A stretch of DNA of 64,000 nucleotides from Caldicellulosiruptoraceae bacterium PP1 (GTDB lineage Bacteria; Bacillota; Thermoanaerobacteria; Caldicellulosiruptorales; Caldicellulosiruptoraceae): NCBI GenBank assembly GCA_041320695.1, contig JBGGOQ010000011.1, forward strand, positions 1-64,000, in the 5' to 3' direction. The notes beneath the pieces were generated by a model. It was not told the origin of the DNA, searched no databases, and saw only the letters and a program-made list of their open reading frames with translations. Of the stretch, positions 28,447-39,818 are shown in pieces; position 1 is the stretch's first letter; each line of letters begins with the position of its first letter. The position numbers and the translations under genes were made by a program.

Positions 28447-28604
28447 TATAACATCCCCCTTGAGTTTATTTTTTATCTTTTTTAGCTATTGCAAAATTAA
28501 ATATATCATTATAATATTAATTTTATAAGTAATAAATATTTTTTTATATTTCATAAATAGTTATTTTATTATGCTATTTTGGGATTTTATATGAGGTGAA
28601 AAAT

Positions 28605-29480
28605 ATGTTTGAAGATAATTCTTATGAAAAAATATATTTTGATGAGCCTTTACTTCCGATAAGAATATGGAAACAGTCCAAAAATAAAAGTGTAAATGGA
28701 AACTGGCATTATCATAAAGAGATAGAATTTTTAGCTATTTTAAAGGGAGAATTAAATGTATATATTGGCAGCGAAAGTTATAATATTAAAGAAGGCAATG
28801 TTGTTCTAATTGGTTCATCACAGATACATAACGATATGGCAACTAGTTCAAAAATAACTGAATATATTGTTTTACAATTTGATTTATCTAAATTTATTGA
28901 TCCTGCTATAATGCAATATGTGAAATACTTTATTGATAGCAACAATCCATTAGGAAAGCTTAATTATATCTTTCAAGAAAAAAATGACGTGAGTAAAAAT
29001 GTTTTTTTATCAATTAATAATATATATGATGAATTTTATAAAAAAGAGAAAGGATTTGAACTTGCTATTAGCATTGAGATTCAAAAGATACTACTAGAAA
29101 TATTAAGAAATGATTATAAATGTATTATTGATAATTCAAAAAATCTAGAAATTGGAAGACTAAAAAAAGTTTTTGAATATGTTGATTCTAATATACATAG
29201 TAAAATTCAAATAACACATGTGTGTAAACTTGCAAATATGAGTTATTATCATTTTATTAAATATTTTAAAAAGGCTGTTGGCCTTAGCTTTACTGATTAC
29301 GTAAATCTACGTAAAATAAAAGAAGCTGAAAGAATTCTTTTAACTGAAGATAAAACAATTGATGAAGTAGGATTTATGATTGGCATGCCTAATATGGCTC
29401 ATTTTTATAAAATATTTAAAAAATACAATCAATGTTCGCCAGGTGAATACAAAAAGAAAATGATGAAATTGATTAAATAA
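28605..29480 (+). CDS. AraC-family transcriptional regulator with N-terminal cupin
   Basis: This 291-residue protein pairs an N-terminal cupin sensor (NWHYHKEIEFLAILKGEL, then GNVVLIGSSQIH) with a C-terminal double helix-turn-helix (about residues 190-291; HVCKLANMSYYHFIKYFKK and IDEVGFMIGM...HFYKIFKK). It is transcribed away from the Gfo/Idh/MocA gene, with about 160 bases between the starts, so it most likely activates that operon and possibly itself. GAGGTG with 6-base spacing selects ATG 28605. Confidence 0.88.
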   Translation: MFEDNSYEKIYFDEPLLPIRIWKQSKNKSVNGNWHYHKEIEFLAILKGELNVYIGSESYNIKEGNVVLIGSSQIHNDMATSSKITEYIVLQFDLSKFIDPAIMQYVKYFIDSNNPLGKLNYIFQEKNDVSKNVFLSINNIYDEFYKKEKGFELAISIEIQKILLEILRNDYKCIIDNSKNLEIGRLKKVFEYVDSNIHSKIQITHVCKLANMSYYHFIKYFKKAVGLSFTDYVNLRKIKEAERILLTEDKTIDEVGFMIGMPNMAHFYKIFKKYNQCSPGEYKKKMMKLIK

Positions 29481-29508
29481 TTACAAGGTCTTCATTTTAT
29501 TTTTGCAT

Positions 29509-29973
29509 TCATATATATAAAACTGTTAGTTCTTCTGTAATTAACATTTCATTTAATTTTTTATTTAATTTCTGTAATTCAATATTTTTCTTATATAACT
29601 CTTTTTGAGTTATCATTAGCTCATTGTTTAATTTTGAAAGACTTTTAAAATATATGGGTTCCTTTGTAACATTACAATTAAGTAAAAGCAAATACAGATT
29701 TTTATTATCGTTAGTAGAAATAATAAGCCCATAATATGTATAACCATCAATAGTTAATTTAGTATTAGAATAGAAAAATTTATCCATTTCAACCCGTTTA
29801 TTGAGAAGCTCAAAAAATTTATATTTCTCTGTTTCTTCCATTAGTTCAGAAATATTGCTAAACCTCAAAATGCTTTGCTTAAATTGATTATCACCTTTTA
29901 TTATATCAAATTCTCTCCCATTGTTTGTTTTAATAATAGCAAGGATATCTAAATCATATAAATCCTCTTCCAT
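29509..29973 (-). pseudogene. Truncated PAS-like/GGDEF protein lacking its GGDEF domain
   Basis: This 154-residue product has a PAS-like front part, a coiled-coil stretch (LNNELMITQKELYKKNIELQ) and then ends in ITEELTVLYI-stop. In intact diguanylate cyclases a coiled coil of this sort leads directly into DELTGLYNRR, the first helix of the GGDEF domain. The protein stops exactly there, so a catalytic domain has very probably been lost by deletion or an early stop. Only about 30 bases separate it from the convergent AraC gene. It could still be expressed, since GGAGGG precedes the ATG. A natural short sensor protein is the alternative. Confidence 0.6.
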
Positions 29974-30070
29974 AATAATACCCTCCAAACACTTTATTGA
30001 TTTTTTATGAAAAAGAAAAAGGTAATAATAATTTTATACCCTTCATAAAAAAAACATAAACTTAGTTTTG

Positions 30071-31345
30071 CTATTTCTCGACAATATTTTCGGTTAATGA
30101 TATTTTTTTATAGATTAATACAATACAAAGCGATGTCGAGATAAAAGCTATAATAAATGGAATTATTTTTGATATTGAATAAAGCTGTCCAGCAATTGCA
30201 CCCATTGGCATTGATAGAAGCGAGATTATTACCATAGAGGCCGAAAATACATATGCCCTTTTATGGTCTTCAATTGAATTAGCAAAAATAGCATCAACAA
30301 ATGCTGCATAAATTGCTGAACCAATGGCATTAAGCAGAACAACAAAAATAACTAATATAAATCCAATTATTCCCGACGGTGCAAATAGAAATATTAAATT
30401 TGATATTGATATTAATATTATGCCATATAATAAAACCTTGTCATGATTTTTATCTTTTAAAGTTGGTATTGCAATTAATATAAAGATAATTGTTATTATT
30501 GCAGAAATAGTTGGAAATGTAGAGATTATATCGTCAGCAAATTTTAACCTTTCTGTAAGATAAAGATTTCTATATGTATCTCTAAATATCATATTAAAGT
30601 TATTTAAAACAATTACCAACATAATAAGAAGTAGTTCTTTTTTCTTTATAATATAAATAATTGTTTCTTTGTACTCAATAAATCTTTTTGTTATGCTTCT
30701 TTCTTTATTTTCATTTTCTTTTAATGTTGTCCTACCAACTGATGTTTCTGAAGTAATCAAATGTCTTACCAGTATAAGAACATTAACTAATATTGCAAAA
30801 GCTAATATCACACCTCTTGTAGCATGAATAACTCCGAATTTCGCAACTAAAATGCCCATAAGTGGAGCAAAAAGACTTCCTATATTCCATATAAAAACGG
30901 TTAAAGAGTATATAGCTACTCTTTCATTTTCGGTAGCATCTTCAATTAGTAGAAGTCTCCATGCTATTTCTGGTATACGAGTTAACCCATTAAATATTGT
31001 TGCAATTAAGAACCATTTAAAATCCTTAGCAAAAAAGAAAATATAAGCGTATAATACCCATGCTAAAAAATCACCAATAAATAACGTCTTTTTTCTACCT
31101 AACCTGTTTGCTAAAATTCCTGCAATAGGTGCGGATAAAAGCATAACAAGATTTAATACTGTTGATAATATTCCTATTTGATAGTCTTTAACACCCATAC
31201 GTGTCATATAAATAGATGAATATATAACAAACATGCCATAAGGAATAGTAAAAAACGGTTCAAAAAGTAGTACCCTTTTTGTGTTTTTATTTATCATTTT
31301 AAATGATTCCACAAGTGCTGCAAATTGGTCCTTTATTATTGACAT
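30071..31345 (-). CDS. Major facilitator superfamily transporter
   Basis: This 424-residue membrane protein has about 12 hydrophobic helices and the MFS loop 2-3 signature ANRLGRKKTLFIGD after the second helix. The central cytoplasmic loop (about residues 200-225) is charged. It resembles drug or sugar exporters of the MFS_1 type; no substrate can be assigned. GGGGGT precedes the ATG. It starts 16 bases after nrdG on the same strand and may be read through from nrdDG. Confidence 0.82.
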   Translation of the reverse strand: MSIIKDQFAALVESFKMINKNTKRVLLFEPFFTIPYGMFVIYSSIYMTRMGVKDYQIGILSTVLNLVMLLSAPIAGILANRLGRKKTLFIGDFLAWVLYAYIFFFAKDFKWFLIATIFNGLTRIPEIAWRLLLIEDATENERVAIYSLTVFIWNIGSLFAPLMGILVAKFGVIHATRGVILAFAILVNVLILVRHLITSETSVGRTTLKENENKERSITKRFIEYKETIIYIIKKKELLLIMLVIVLNNFNMIFRDTYRNLYLTERLKFADDIISTFPTISAIITIIFILIAIPTLKDKNHDKVLLYGIILISISNLIFLFAPSGIIGFILVIFVVLLNAIGSAIYAAFVDAIFANSIEDHKRAYVFSASMVIISLLSMPMGAIAGQLYSISKIIPFIIAFISTSLCIVLIYKKISLTENIVEK

Positions 31346-31360
31346 ACAATAACCCCCATT

Positions 31361-32047
31361 TTAGCTACGAATTATGATATTATGGTGTCCCAAGTTATTC
31401 AACTTTTCTTTTATTTTATATAAAAAAGAAAGATCTTGATTTTGTTGCCCTGAGATTTCTACATCTAATACATTTGGAGAATATGAATATGGCTGTAAAT
31501 AATACTTGCTATTATCAATTAAATTGATTATTTCAATAAAATCGTTTAATTCATGGAAACGTTCACTAACTGTTGTCCTAAATTCATGATTAATAAATGA
31601 GTTTTTTATAATTTCTATACTTTCTTTTATGTTATCTATATTATCATATCCTGTTAAATCTTTGTATTTTTTTAGTGAAGTTTTAATATCCATAGCTATA
31701 TAGTCGATTAAATTATTATTTATTATTTCTTTAATGATATTTGGATTTGATCCATTTGTATCCAATTTAACTAATAGAGATCTTTTTTTAAGTTGTCTTA
31801 TAAACCAAATAAGATATTCTTCATTTAATGTAGGCTCTCCACCTGTTATACATACAGCATCAACAATTCCTTTTCTTTTATCTAAATAATTAAAAAATTC
31901 TTCTTCGTTCATCTTTTCGTTATATGCTCTTATCAATTTTGAGTTATGACAAAAATAACACGAAAAGTTGCAGCCACCAAAGAAAGCGGTAGCTGCAACT
32001 TTTCCAGGATAATCAACAGTAGATACCTTCATAAAATCTACTAACAT
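31361..32047 (-). CDS. nrdG: Anaerobic ribonucleotide reductase activating protein
   Basis: NrdG is the radical SAM activase that installs the glycyl radical on NrdD. The cluster motif GGCNFSCYFCHNSK (CxxxCxxC, about residues 23-36) and the SAM-binding CITGGEPTLN are intact. At about 228 residues it is longer than minimal NrdG proteins (about 160-170) and resembles the clostridial form. ATG 32047 has a GGAG upstream; the frame is open to 32056. It lies 110 bases behind nrdD. Confidence 0.92.
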   Translation of the reverse strand: MLVDFMKVSTVDYPGKVAATAFFGGCNFSCYFCHNSKLIRAYNEKMNEEEFFNYLDKRKGIVDAVCITGGEPTLNEEYLIWFIRQLKKRSLLVKLDTNGSNPNIIKEIINNNLIDYIAMDIKTSLKKYKDLTGYDNIDNIKESIEIIKNSFINHEFRTTVSERFHELNDFIEIINLIDNSKYYLQPYSYSPNVLDVEISGQQNQDLSFLYKIKEKLNNLGHHNIIIRS

Positions 32048-32167
32048 TGTTTCCAATCTCCATTCTCAATTTTCAATTCTAAATTATTAATTTTCGATTC
32101 TAAATTATTTTATCATTAATTTAATTAAAAAATCTATATTAGAAATTTCTTAAATATATCAATATTT

Positions 32168-34255
32168 TTAAACTAAAGCTTTTATTTTGTATTCTTTTCT
32201 AAACTTAAATTCTTCTTGTTTTCCCTTATTCCAGCATTGTACTGGTCTATAATATCCAACTACTCTACTGTAAACCTCACAGTCTTTACCACATATAGGA
32301 CACTTGAAGTTTTCTCCTGCAATATATCCATGGTCAGGACATACTGAAAATGTCGGAGTAATTGTATAATATGGAATCTTATAAGTATATGCAATTTTCT
32401 TAACAATATCTTTGCAAACATTAATATCATCAATTTTTTCACCAATAAATCCGTGGATAACTGTCCCACCAGTGTATTTACATTGTAACTCCTCTTGAAG
32501 TTCAATAGCTGTAAATATATCTTCTGTAAAATCTACAGGTAGCATTGTAGAATTAGTATAAAATGGTTCTTCTTGTCCTGAAGTAATTATATCTTTATAC
32601 TGTTCTTTATCTTTTCTTGCTAATCTATAAGATGTTCCTTCTGCAGGAGTTGCTTCTAAATTATATAACATTCCAGTTTCTTCTTGATAGCTCATTATCC
32701 TATCTCTCATAAAATCAAGAACTTTTAAAGCAAACTCTCTTCCTTCTTCGGTATCAATACCAATACCCTTAAAGTTAAGTAAACTCTCATGCATTCCAAC
32801 AATTCCTATTGTGTTAAAGTGATTCTTCCAATACTCTCCGTATCTTTCATAAATATCTCTAAGATAAAACTTTGAGTAAGGATAAAGGCCTGTTTTTGTT
32901 AGCTTTTCTAGTATCTCTCTTTTTATTTCTAAGCTCTGTTTTGCTATATCCATAAGTTTTGCTAATCTCTCAAAATATTCATCTTCACTCTTTGATAAGT
33001 ACCCTATTCTTGGTAAATTAATTGTTACAACACCTATTGAACCAGTTAATGGGTTGGCACCGAATAGTCCCCCACCACGTTTTCTAAGCTCTCTGTTGTC
33101 AAGCCTTAAGCGACAGCACATTGACCTCGCATCTTCTGGACTCATATCTGAGTTTACAAAATTACTGAAGTAGGGAAGTCCATATTTTGCAGTCATCTCC
33201 ATTATTTTATCAATCACTGGTGAATCCCAATCAAAATCTCTTGTAATATTATACGTTGGTATTGGGAAAGAGAATATTCTGCCTTTTGCATCACCTTCCA
33301 TCATAACCTCAGCAAAAGCCATGTTAAACATGTCCATCTCTCTTTGGAATTCACCATAAGTTCTGTCCATTAACTGCCCACCAATTATAACTGGTTCATC
33401 TTTTAGTGTGGATGGTGGAACTAAATCAAGAGTTATGTTTGTAAATGGGCTTTGAAATCCTACACGAGTTGGAACGTTAGTATTGAATACAAACTCTTGT
33501 AATGCTTGTTTTACATCTGAATATGTTAGTTTGTCATAATATATAAATGGGCTAAGATAAGTATCAAAGCTTGAAAAAGCTTGAGCACCCGCTGCTTCGC
33601 CTTGTAGTGTATAAAAGAAGTTTACTATCTGTCCTAAAGCTGTTCTAAAGTGTTTTGCTGGTTTTGAAGCAACTTTCCCTTCAACACCTGTGAAACCTGA
33701 AATAAGTAAATCCCTTAAATCCCAACCACAACAATATACAGATAGAAGACCTAAATCGTGAATATGAAAATCGCCATTGCTATGAGCCTCAGCAACTTCT
33801 TTAGGATATATTTTGTTTAACCAATACTTTGATATAACAGCAGTTGATATATGATTGTTTAACCCTTGAAGTGAATAACTCATATTGCTGTTTTCATTTA
33901 CTCTCCAGTCAATTTTACCTATGTATTGGTCAACAGTATTCTCAATATCAAGGAAAAGGTTCTTAAATTCTCTTATATCTTGATGTTGTTTTCTATACAA
34001 AATATATGCTTTTGCTGTTTTAGCATGTCCATTTTCAATTAAAACCTTTTCTACTATATCCTGAATTTCTTCAACGTTTGGAGTCCCAAATCCAAATCTT
34101 TTTTCAAGTATTTCCACCACTTGGTCGGTTAGCTTTTCAGCAATCGAGTAATCTGAACCACCGACAGCCTTTGCTGCTTTAAATATTGCGTTTTCTATTT
34201 TTTTTCTATCAAAATCTGCAATTGAACCATCACGTTTCTTTACCTTAGTAATCAT
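32168..34255 (-). CDS. nrdD: Anaerobic ribonucleoside-triphosphate reductase (class III)
   Basis: NrdD converts NTPs to dNTPs using an oxygen-sensitive glycyl radical. The N-terminal ATP-cone (ITKVKKRDGSIADFDRKKIE, about residues 2-95) is the allosteric regulator. The C-terminal zinc site (CPDHG and CPICGKDC) and the glycyl-radical loop RVVGYYRPVQ near residue 668 are complete. Length is 695 residues. Two NrdR boxes lie just upstream. The enzyme implies strictly or facultatively anaerobic growth. Confidence 0.96.
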   Translation of the reverse strand: MITKVKKRDGSIADFDRKKIENAIFKAAKAVGGSDYSIAEKLTDQVVEILEKRFGFGTPNVEEIQDIVEKVLIENGHAKTAKAYILYRKQHQDIREFKNLFLDIENTVDQYIGKIDWRVNENSNMSYSLQGLNNHISTAVISKYWLNKIYPKEVAEAHSNGDFHIHDLGLLSVYCCGWDLRDLLISGFTGVEGKVASKPAKHFRTALGQIVNFFYTLQGEAAGAQAFSSFDTYLSPFIYYDKLTYSDVKQALQEFVFNTNVPTRVGFQSPFTNITLDLVPPSTLKDEPVIIGGQLMDRTYGEFQREMDMFNMAFAEVMMEGDAKGRIFSFPIPTYNITRDFDWDSPVIDKIMEMTAKYGLPYFSNFVNSDMSPEDARSMCCRLRLDNRELRKRGGGLFGANPLTGSIGVVTINLPRIGYLSKSEDEYFERLAKLMDIAKQSLEIKREILEKLTKTGLYPYSKFYLRDIYERYGEYWKNHFNTIGIVGMHESLLNFKGIGIDTEEGREFALKVLDFMRDRIMSYQEETGMLYNLEATPAEGTSYRLARKDKEQYKDIITSGQEEPFYTNSTMLPVDFTEDIFTAIELQEELQCKYTGGTVIHGFIGEKIDDINVCKDIVKKIAYTYKIPYYTITPTFSVCPDHGYIAGENFKCPICGKDCEVYSRVVGYYRPVQCWNKGKQEEFKFRKEYKIKALV

Positions 34256-34277
34256 TACCCTTCACCCCTTAATAATA

Positions 34278-34323
34278 TACAATATATTGTATGGTAATTT
34301 ATTTTTGACACAATATATTATAT
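34278..34323 (-). promoter_or_regulatory. Paired NrdR boxes upstream of nrdDG
   Basis: TACAATATATTGTA (34278-34291) and ACACAATATATTATAT (34308-34323) both fit the NrdR consensus ACACWATATMTTGT. Their CAATATATT cores are centred 31 bases apart, three helical turns, the usual spacing for NrdR, the ATP-cone repressor of ribonucleotide reductase genes. nrdR itself is not in the window. Confidence 0.85.
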
Positions 34324-34412
34324 ATCTTACCAAAAAAATTTAAAAGAGCGAACATAAAAATGATTTTATATAACAATATCTTTAAAAAATAATTATATAA
34401 AAATGACTGCAT

Positions 34413-34475
34413 AAAAAAAGCACTAATTCTGAATACTTAGCAATTGAAAATAAATGCAAGTATCAGAAAAAGTGC
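34413..34475 (-). terminator. Terminator after the GH127 gene
   Basis: On the minus strand GCACT/AGTGC and CTGA(A)TACTT/AAGTATCAG form a two-part stem with an internal loop, followed by TTTTTTT. Confidence 0.6.
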
Positions 34476-34539
34476 AATTTAGTCTATTTTTTAATTTTTA
34501 TTTATAAATTTAATATATAATGCTTTAGATTTAATTAAG

Positions 34540-36480
34540 TTATAATGTATTAAGCCAAACACTCATTTCACCAATACCTCTATTTGCCCAAGCATAATAT
34601 GGAATTAATTTTATCTTGTGTGGTATTAGTTTGTATGCTTCTTCCTTATATGGTTCATCTCCCCATTTTTCAGAATCTATTTTATATCCATTCATTTCAA
34701 CTACAAAAACACCATCTAATATCTCTTTATCAAATTTCAAACTAATTGAAGCATTTTCATCTATAAAAATCTGATTAAGATTCTTCCCATTATCAACTTC
34801 TTCAGCACAAAAAACTATTGGTCCTTTTGTTACTGCAATTTTCCCTATATTTTCTCTAACATTAGGATTTGATCTAATCTTTTTTATCTCAGTTATTATC
34901 TCAAGTTTAACTTCATCAGCATCATTCCATTCTCTTTCAATGGCTATATATCCATTTTCATTTATTTTAGCAAAAACTGGTGTGCCATTTAAATAAATAG
35001 AATAGTCTTTGCTCCAGCTTGGGATTCTTAACATCAGTTTAAATTTACAATTATTTGCTCCTTTTAAACGCAATTTTACTTCATTACCAAAAGGATAGCT
35101 ACTAATCAGCTCTAATTCAATATTACTATTACTTATTGGTAAACTAGCTGAACTGCCTATATAAAGATTTACAAAGATAGTATCATTGGAATATGAGTAA
35201 ATGTATTTTCCTAAAGATGCTAATAACCTAATTACATTGGGCGGACAACAAGCACAAGCAAACCAAGGTTGTCTTGTTGGTTTTACATGGTGATGGTCTG
35301 CTCTTTTTTCACATTCTTTTGGATTTACTTCAAGAGGGTTTACATAAAAGTATTTTTTCCCATCTAATGAAATGGCACCAATAATTGTATTATATAATGC
35401 TTTTTCAATTGTGTCATAGTACAAAGAAGATGGACTTGTCTTAAATAGATTATTAGATAAGAAAATAAGTCCAACAGAAGCACAAGTTTCTGCATAAGCA
35501 AGATCATTTGGAAGATCATACTCAAATGTAAAAGCTTCACCATATGCAGAAGACCCAATAGCCCCTATGATATACATTTTTCTTTTAATAATATCCTCAT
35601 ATAAATTCTTGCATACCTTTAAAAGCTCCATATCGTCTGTATGAGCTGCTACCCCCACCATACCAGAATATAGATATACAGCTCTTACAGCATGACCAAC
35701 TGCTTCTTTTTGTTCTCTTACTGGTAGATGTGCTTGTAAATACTCTCTTCCCAATCTTTTAAAGCCTTGCCAATGTTCTTTTTTGCCCCTTTTTTCCCAT
35801 TCAATATCAAAAAAATATGGCTCTTTCCCTCTTTCTTCAACAAAAAACTTGGCAAGTTTTAGGTATCTTTGGTTATTTGTAACTTCATAAAGTTTAACTA
35901 ATGCAAGTTCGATTTCTGGATGCCCATCATAGCCTTTCAATTTTCCTTCTTCTTCTCCAAAAATTTGGTCAATATGATCAGCAAGTTTACAAACAACATC
36001 CAAAAGCTTTCTTTTCTCAGTTGCTTTAAAATATGCAACACCAGCTTCTATCATATGTCCTGCTACATATAATTCGTGACACTCTTCTAAATTAGTCCAC
36101 CTTTTCCCTTTTTCTTTTAAAGTAAAATATGTATTTAGATATCCATCTTCCCACTGTGCTTTTGCTATTATATCAATTATTTCATCTACCTTATTCTCTA
36201 AATCTTTGTTAGGGAATCTCTCAAGTATATACGAAGCACCTTCAATCCATTTTGCAAGGTCGCTATCTTGAAATACAAAGCCTTCAAATTCTCCTTCTTC
36301 AAGTCCTGCTGCAATTTTAAAATTCTTAACTGCGTGACTTTTATCAGGCAAATCAATAAAATCATTCAAAACTTCCCATTGATAACAAACAACTACATCT
36401 CTAATAAGTTTTACATATTTACTCCAAAATAAATCTGTAATTTCCACTTGTTTTATTTCGGGGTTTTTGAGAATAATCAT
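34540..36480 (-). CDS. GH127 beta-L-arabinofuranosidase
   Basis: This 646-residue enzyme should release terminal beta-L-arabinofuranose, as found on plant extensins and pectin side chains. The hallmark CACCPPNVIRLLASL near residues 408-422 contains the paired Cys of the zinc-thiolate site, one of them the proposed nucleophile, and further ligands lie in EKRADHHHV. An (alpha/alpha)6 barrel fills the first two thirds and beta-sandwich domains the rest. No signal peptide is present, so it works on imported oligosaccharides. It is directly downstream of GH51. Confidence 0.9.
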   Translation of the reverse strand: MIILKNPEIKQVEITDLFWSKYVKLIRDVVVCYQWEVLNDFIDLPDKSHAVKNFKIAAGLEEGEFEGFVFQDSDLAKWIEGASYILERFPNKDLENKVDEIIDIIAKAQWEDGYLNTYFTLKEKGKRWTNLEECHELYVAGHMIEAGVAYFKATEKRKLLDVVCKLADHIDQIFGEEEGKLKGYDGHPEIELALVKLYEVTNNQRYLKLAKFFVEERGKEPYFFDIEWEKRGKKEHWQGFKRLGREYLQAHLPVREQKEAVGHAVRAVYLYSGMVGVAAHTDDMELLKVCKNLYEDIIKRKMYIIGAIGSSAYGEAFTFEYDLPNDLAYAETCASVGLIFLSNNLFKTSPSSLYYDTIEKALYNTIIGAISLDGKKYFYVNPLEVNPKECEKRADHHHVKPTRQPWFACACCPPNVIRLLASLGKYIYSYSNDTIFVNLYIGSSASLPISNSNIELELISSYPFGNEVKLRLKGANNCKFKLMLRIPSWSKDYSIYLNGTPVFAKINENGYIAIEREWNDADEVKLEIITEIKKIRSNPNVRENIGKIAVTKGPIVFCAEEVDNGKNLNQIFIDENASISLKFDKEILDGVFVVEMNGYKIDSEKWGDEPYKEEAYKLIPHKIKLIPYYAWANRGIGEMSVWLNTL

Positions 36481-36542
36481 TTGTCAGATCACTCCTCTTA
36501 AATTTTATAATGTTTTATTAATTTTTATTTGGCAAAAATAAA

Positions 36543-36590
36543 CCTCCTCTTAATAAGTATTAATTTTTATATTTTTACTAAGAGGAGGAT
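36543..36590 (-). terminator. Hairpin between the GH51 and GH127 genes
   Basis: CCTCCTCTTA and TAAGAGGAGG pair perfectly over 10 bp, with a long AT-rich loop of about 25 bases, followed by TTTATTTTT on the minus strand. It may partly terminate GH51 transcripts. The stem again contains an AGGAGG sequence, but no start codon follows closely. Confidence 0.6.
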
Positions 36591-36614
36591 AGTATATATC
36601 AAAATAAATAAAGC

Positions 36615-38571
<1,957 letters not shown>

Positions 38572-39597
38572 TTATTGAGGACCATCTTTTTTCTTTTTTA
38601 GTGTCTCTCTCATTACAATATCAGCTGTCAATAGGATTTTTTTTGCCGATAAATTATTGTTGTTAATTAATTGAAGTATCTCTAACATTAAATTTTTTAA
38701 GTCCCAATCAAATGTAGTTAGTGATGGAACTATTTCAGAGGATAGGAATATATTATCGCATCCTATTATTGATATATCACTTCCAATTTTGATTCCTTCT
38801 TCTTTAAGTCTCTGAATTAGCCCAACAGCCATCCAATCATTAGCTGCAAATACTGCTATAGGTTTTTTATATTTCATATATCTTTCTAAAACAATGTCAG
38901 CCAATTTATAACCTGAACTCCAATTCATTTTTCCACTAATAATTTCATATTGTAATTGTATATATTCTTCTTTTTTTATTCTGTCAATAAATCCATTTTT
39001 TCTTAATAGTGAGGAGGTGTATTTGTCTGGACCTGCTAAATGAATAATGTTCTCATAGCCATACTCAATTAATAAATTTGCTGCATTCCATCCAATTTTA
39101 TAATCATCAAATGAAATCTGTATAATATCATTATGATTTATATATTCTTCGAGCGTAATCACCACTTTATAATTATCTTTCAATATTTGTAATAAATTAT
39201 CATCAATAATACCAACAACAATTACTGGAATATCCTTTACATCATTAGGTATACTGTCTGCTGTAATTAATAATAGATTTATTGATTCTTTAGTAGTAAT
39301 ATCAGTAATATCACCAAATAATTTATTATAAAATGGGTCGTTTCTTTTTATATCGGGAGAACATATAATATGAACTTCTTTGTTTTTTATTCCTGGTGTT
39401 ATATATGTTCCTTTACCTTGTATTTGTATTAGCTGACCTTCTTTTATCAATTCCTTTATTGCATTTCTTATTGTTGTTCTACTTACATTATAAAGCTCTG
39501 CCAATTCTCTTTCAGCCGGTATTTTTTTATACGTACCATTTCTGTTTGTGCTTATAAGTTTTTTTAATTCTTCTATTACCTTTTCTTTGCTTAACAT
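38572..39597 (-). CDS. araR: AraR-like repressor (GntR DNA-binding domain, LacI-type sensor)
   Basis: This 341-residue regulator joins an N-terminal GntR winged helix (KKIPAERELAELYNVSRTTI, about residues 23-70) to a LacI/periplasmic-binding-like sensor (VHIICSPD, HLAGPDKYTSS, AVFAANDWMAVG, SIIGCDNI). That is the layout of AraR, the L-arabinose-released repressor. The target is probably the adjacent GH51 and GH127 genes and itself. The ribosome binding site is unusual. AGGAGG is 20 bases before ATG 39597 but 8 bases before an in-frame ATT at 39609, so a rare ATT start is possible. Confidence 0.85.
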   Translation of the reverse strand: MLSKEKVIEELKKLISTNRNGTYKKIPAERELAELYNVSRTTIRNAIKELIKEGQLIQIQGKGTYITPGIKNKEVHIICSPDIKRNDPFYNKLFGDITDITTKESINLLLITADSIPNDVKDIPVIVVGIIDDNLLQILKDNYKVVITLEEYINHNDIIQISFDDYKIGWNAANLLIEYGYENIIHLAGPDKYTSSLLRKNGFIDRIKKEEYIQLQYEIISGKMNWSSGYKLADIVLERYMKYKKPIAVFAANDWMAVGLIQRLKEEGIKIGSDISIIGCDNIFLSSEIVPSLTTFDWDLKNLMLEILQLINNNNLSAKKILLTADIVMRETLKKKKDGPQ

Positions 39598-39619
39598 TTT
39601 AGTCTTAATTTAAATAACC

Positions 39620-39725
39620 TCCTGCAATTTTTTACGTTATGTATACCATTTAAAATACCAATAATGAATTATAAATAATACCTATTTAATACCAATATGA
39701 TATTTTTAATATACCACTTTGGTTT
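39620..39725 (-). promoter_or_regulatory. Repeated GGTAT half-sites upstream of araR
   Basis: On the minus strand TTGGTATTTTAAATGGTAT and TTGGTATTAAATAGGTAT occur about 40 bases apart, with a further GTGGTATATT upstream. The repeated GGTAT pairs lie between a possible promoter and the start of the regulator, as expected for autoregulation. They do not match the Bacillus AraR site, so the binding protein is uncertain. Confidence 0.45.
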
Positions 39726-39771
39726 TTTTTAGTCAATATCATTTTTTGTTAAACTTGTATAAGAACAAGTA

Positions 39772-39811
39772 AAAAGACCGTCAACTTATTATATTCATTG
39801 ACGGTCTTTTA
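39772..39811. terminator. Terminator after the 4Fe-4S membrane protein gene
   Basis: AAAAGACCGTCAA pairs with TTGACGGTCTTTT over 13 bp, with a 13-base loop and T-rich sequence on both strands. On the minus strand it closes the polyferredoxin gene. Confidence 0.82.
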
Positions 39812-39818
39812 TATATTA

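Noticed and set aside
32057-32167. Repeated TTCTAAATTATT motifs between nrdD and nrdG
   Set aside because: Short AT-rich direct repeats of this kind are expected by chance here and have no clear signal attached.
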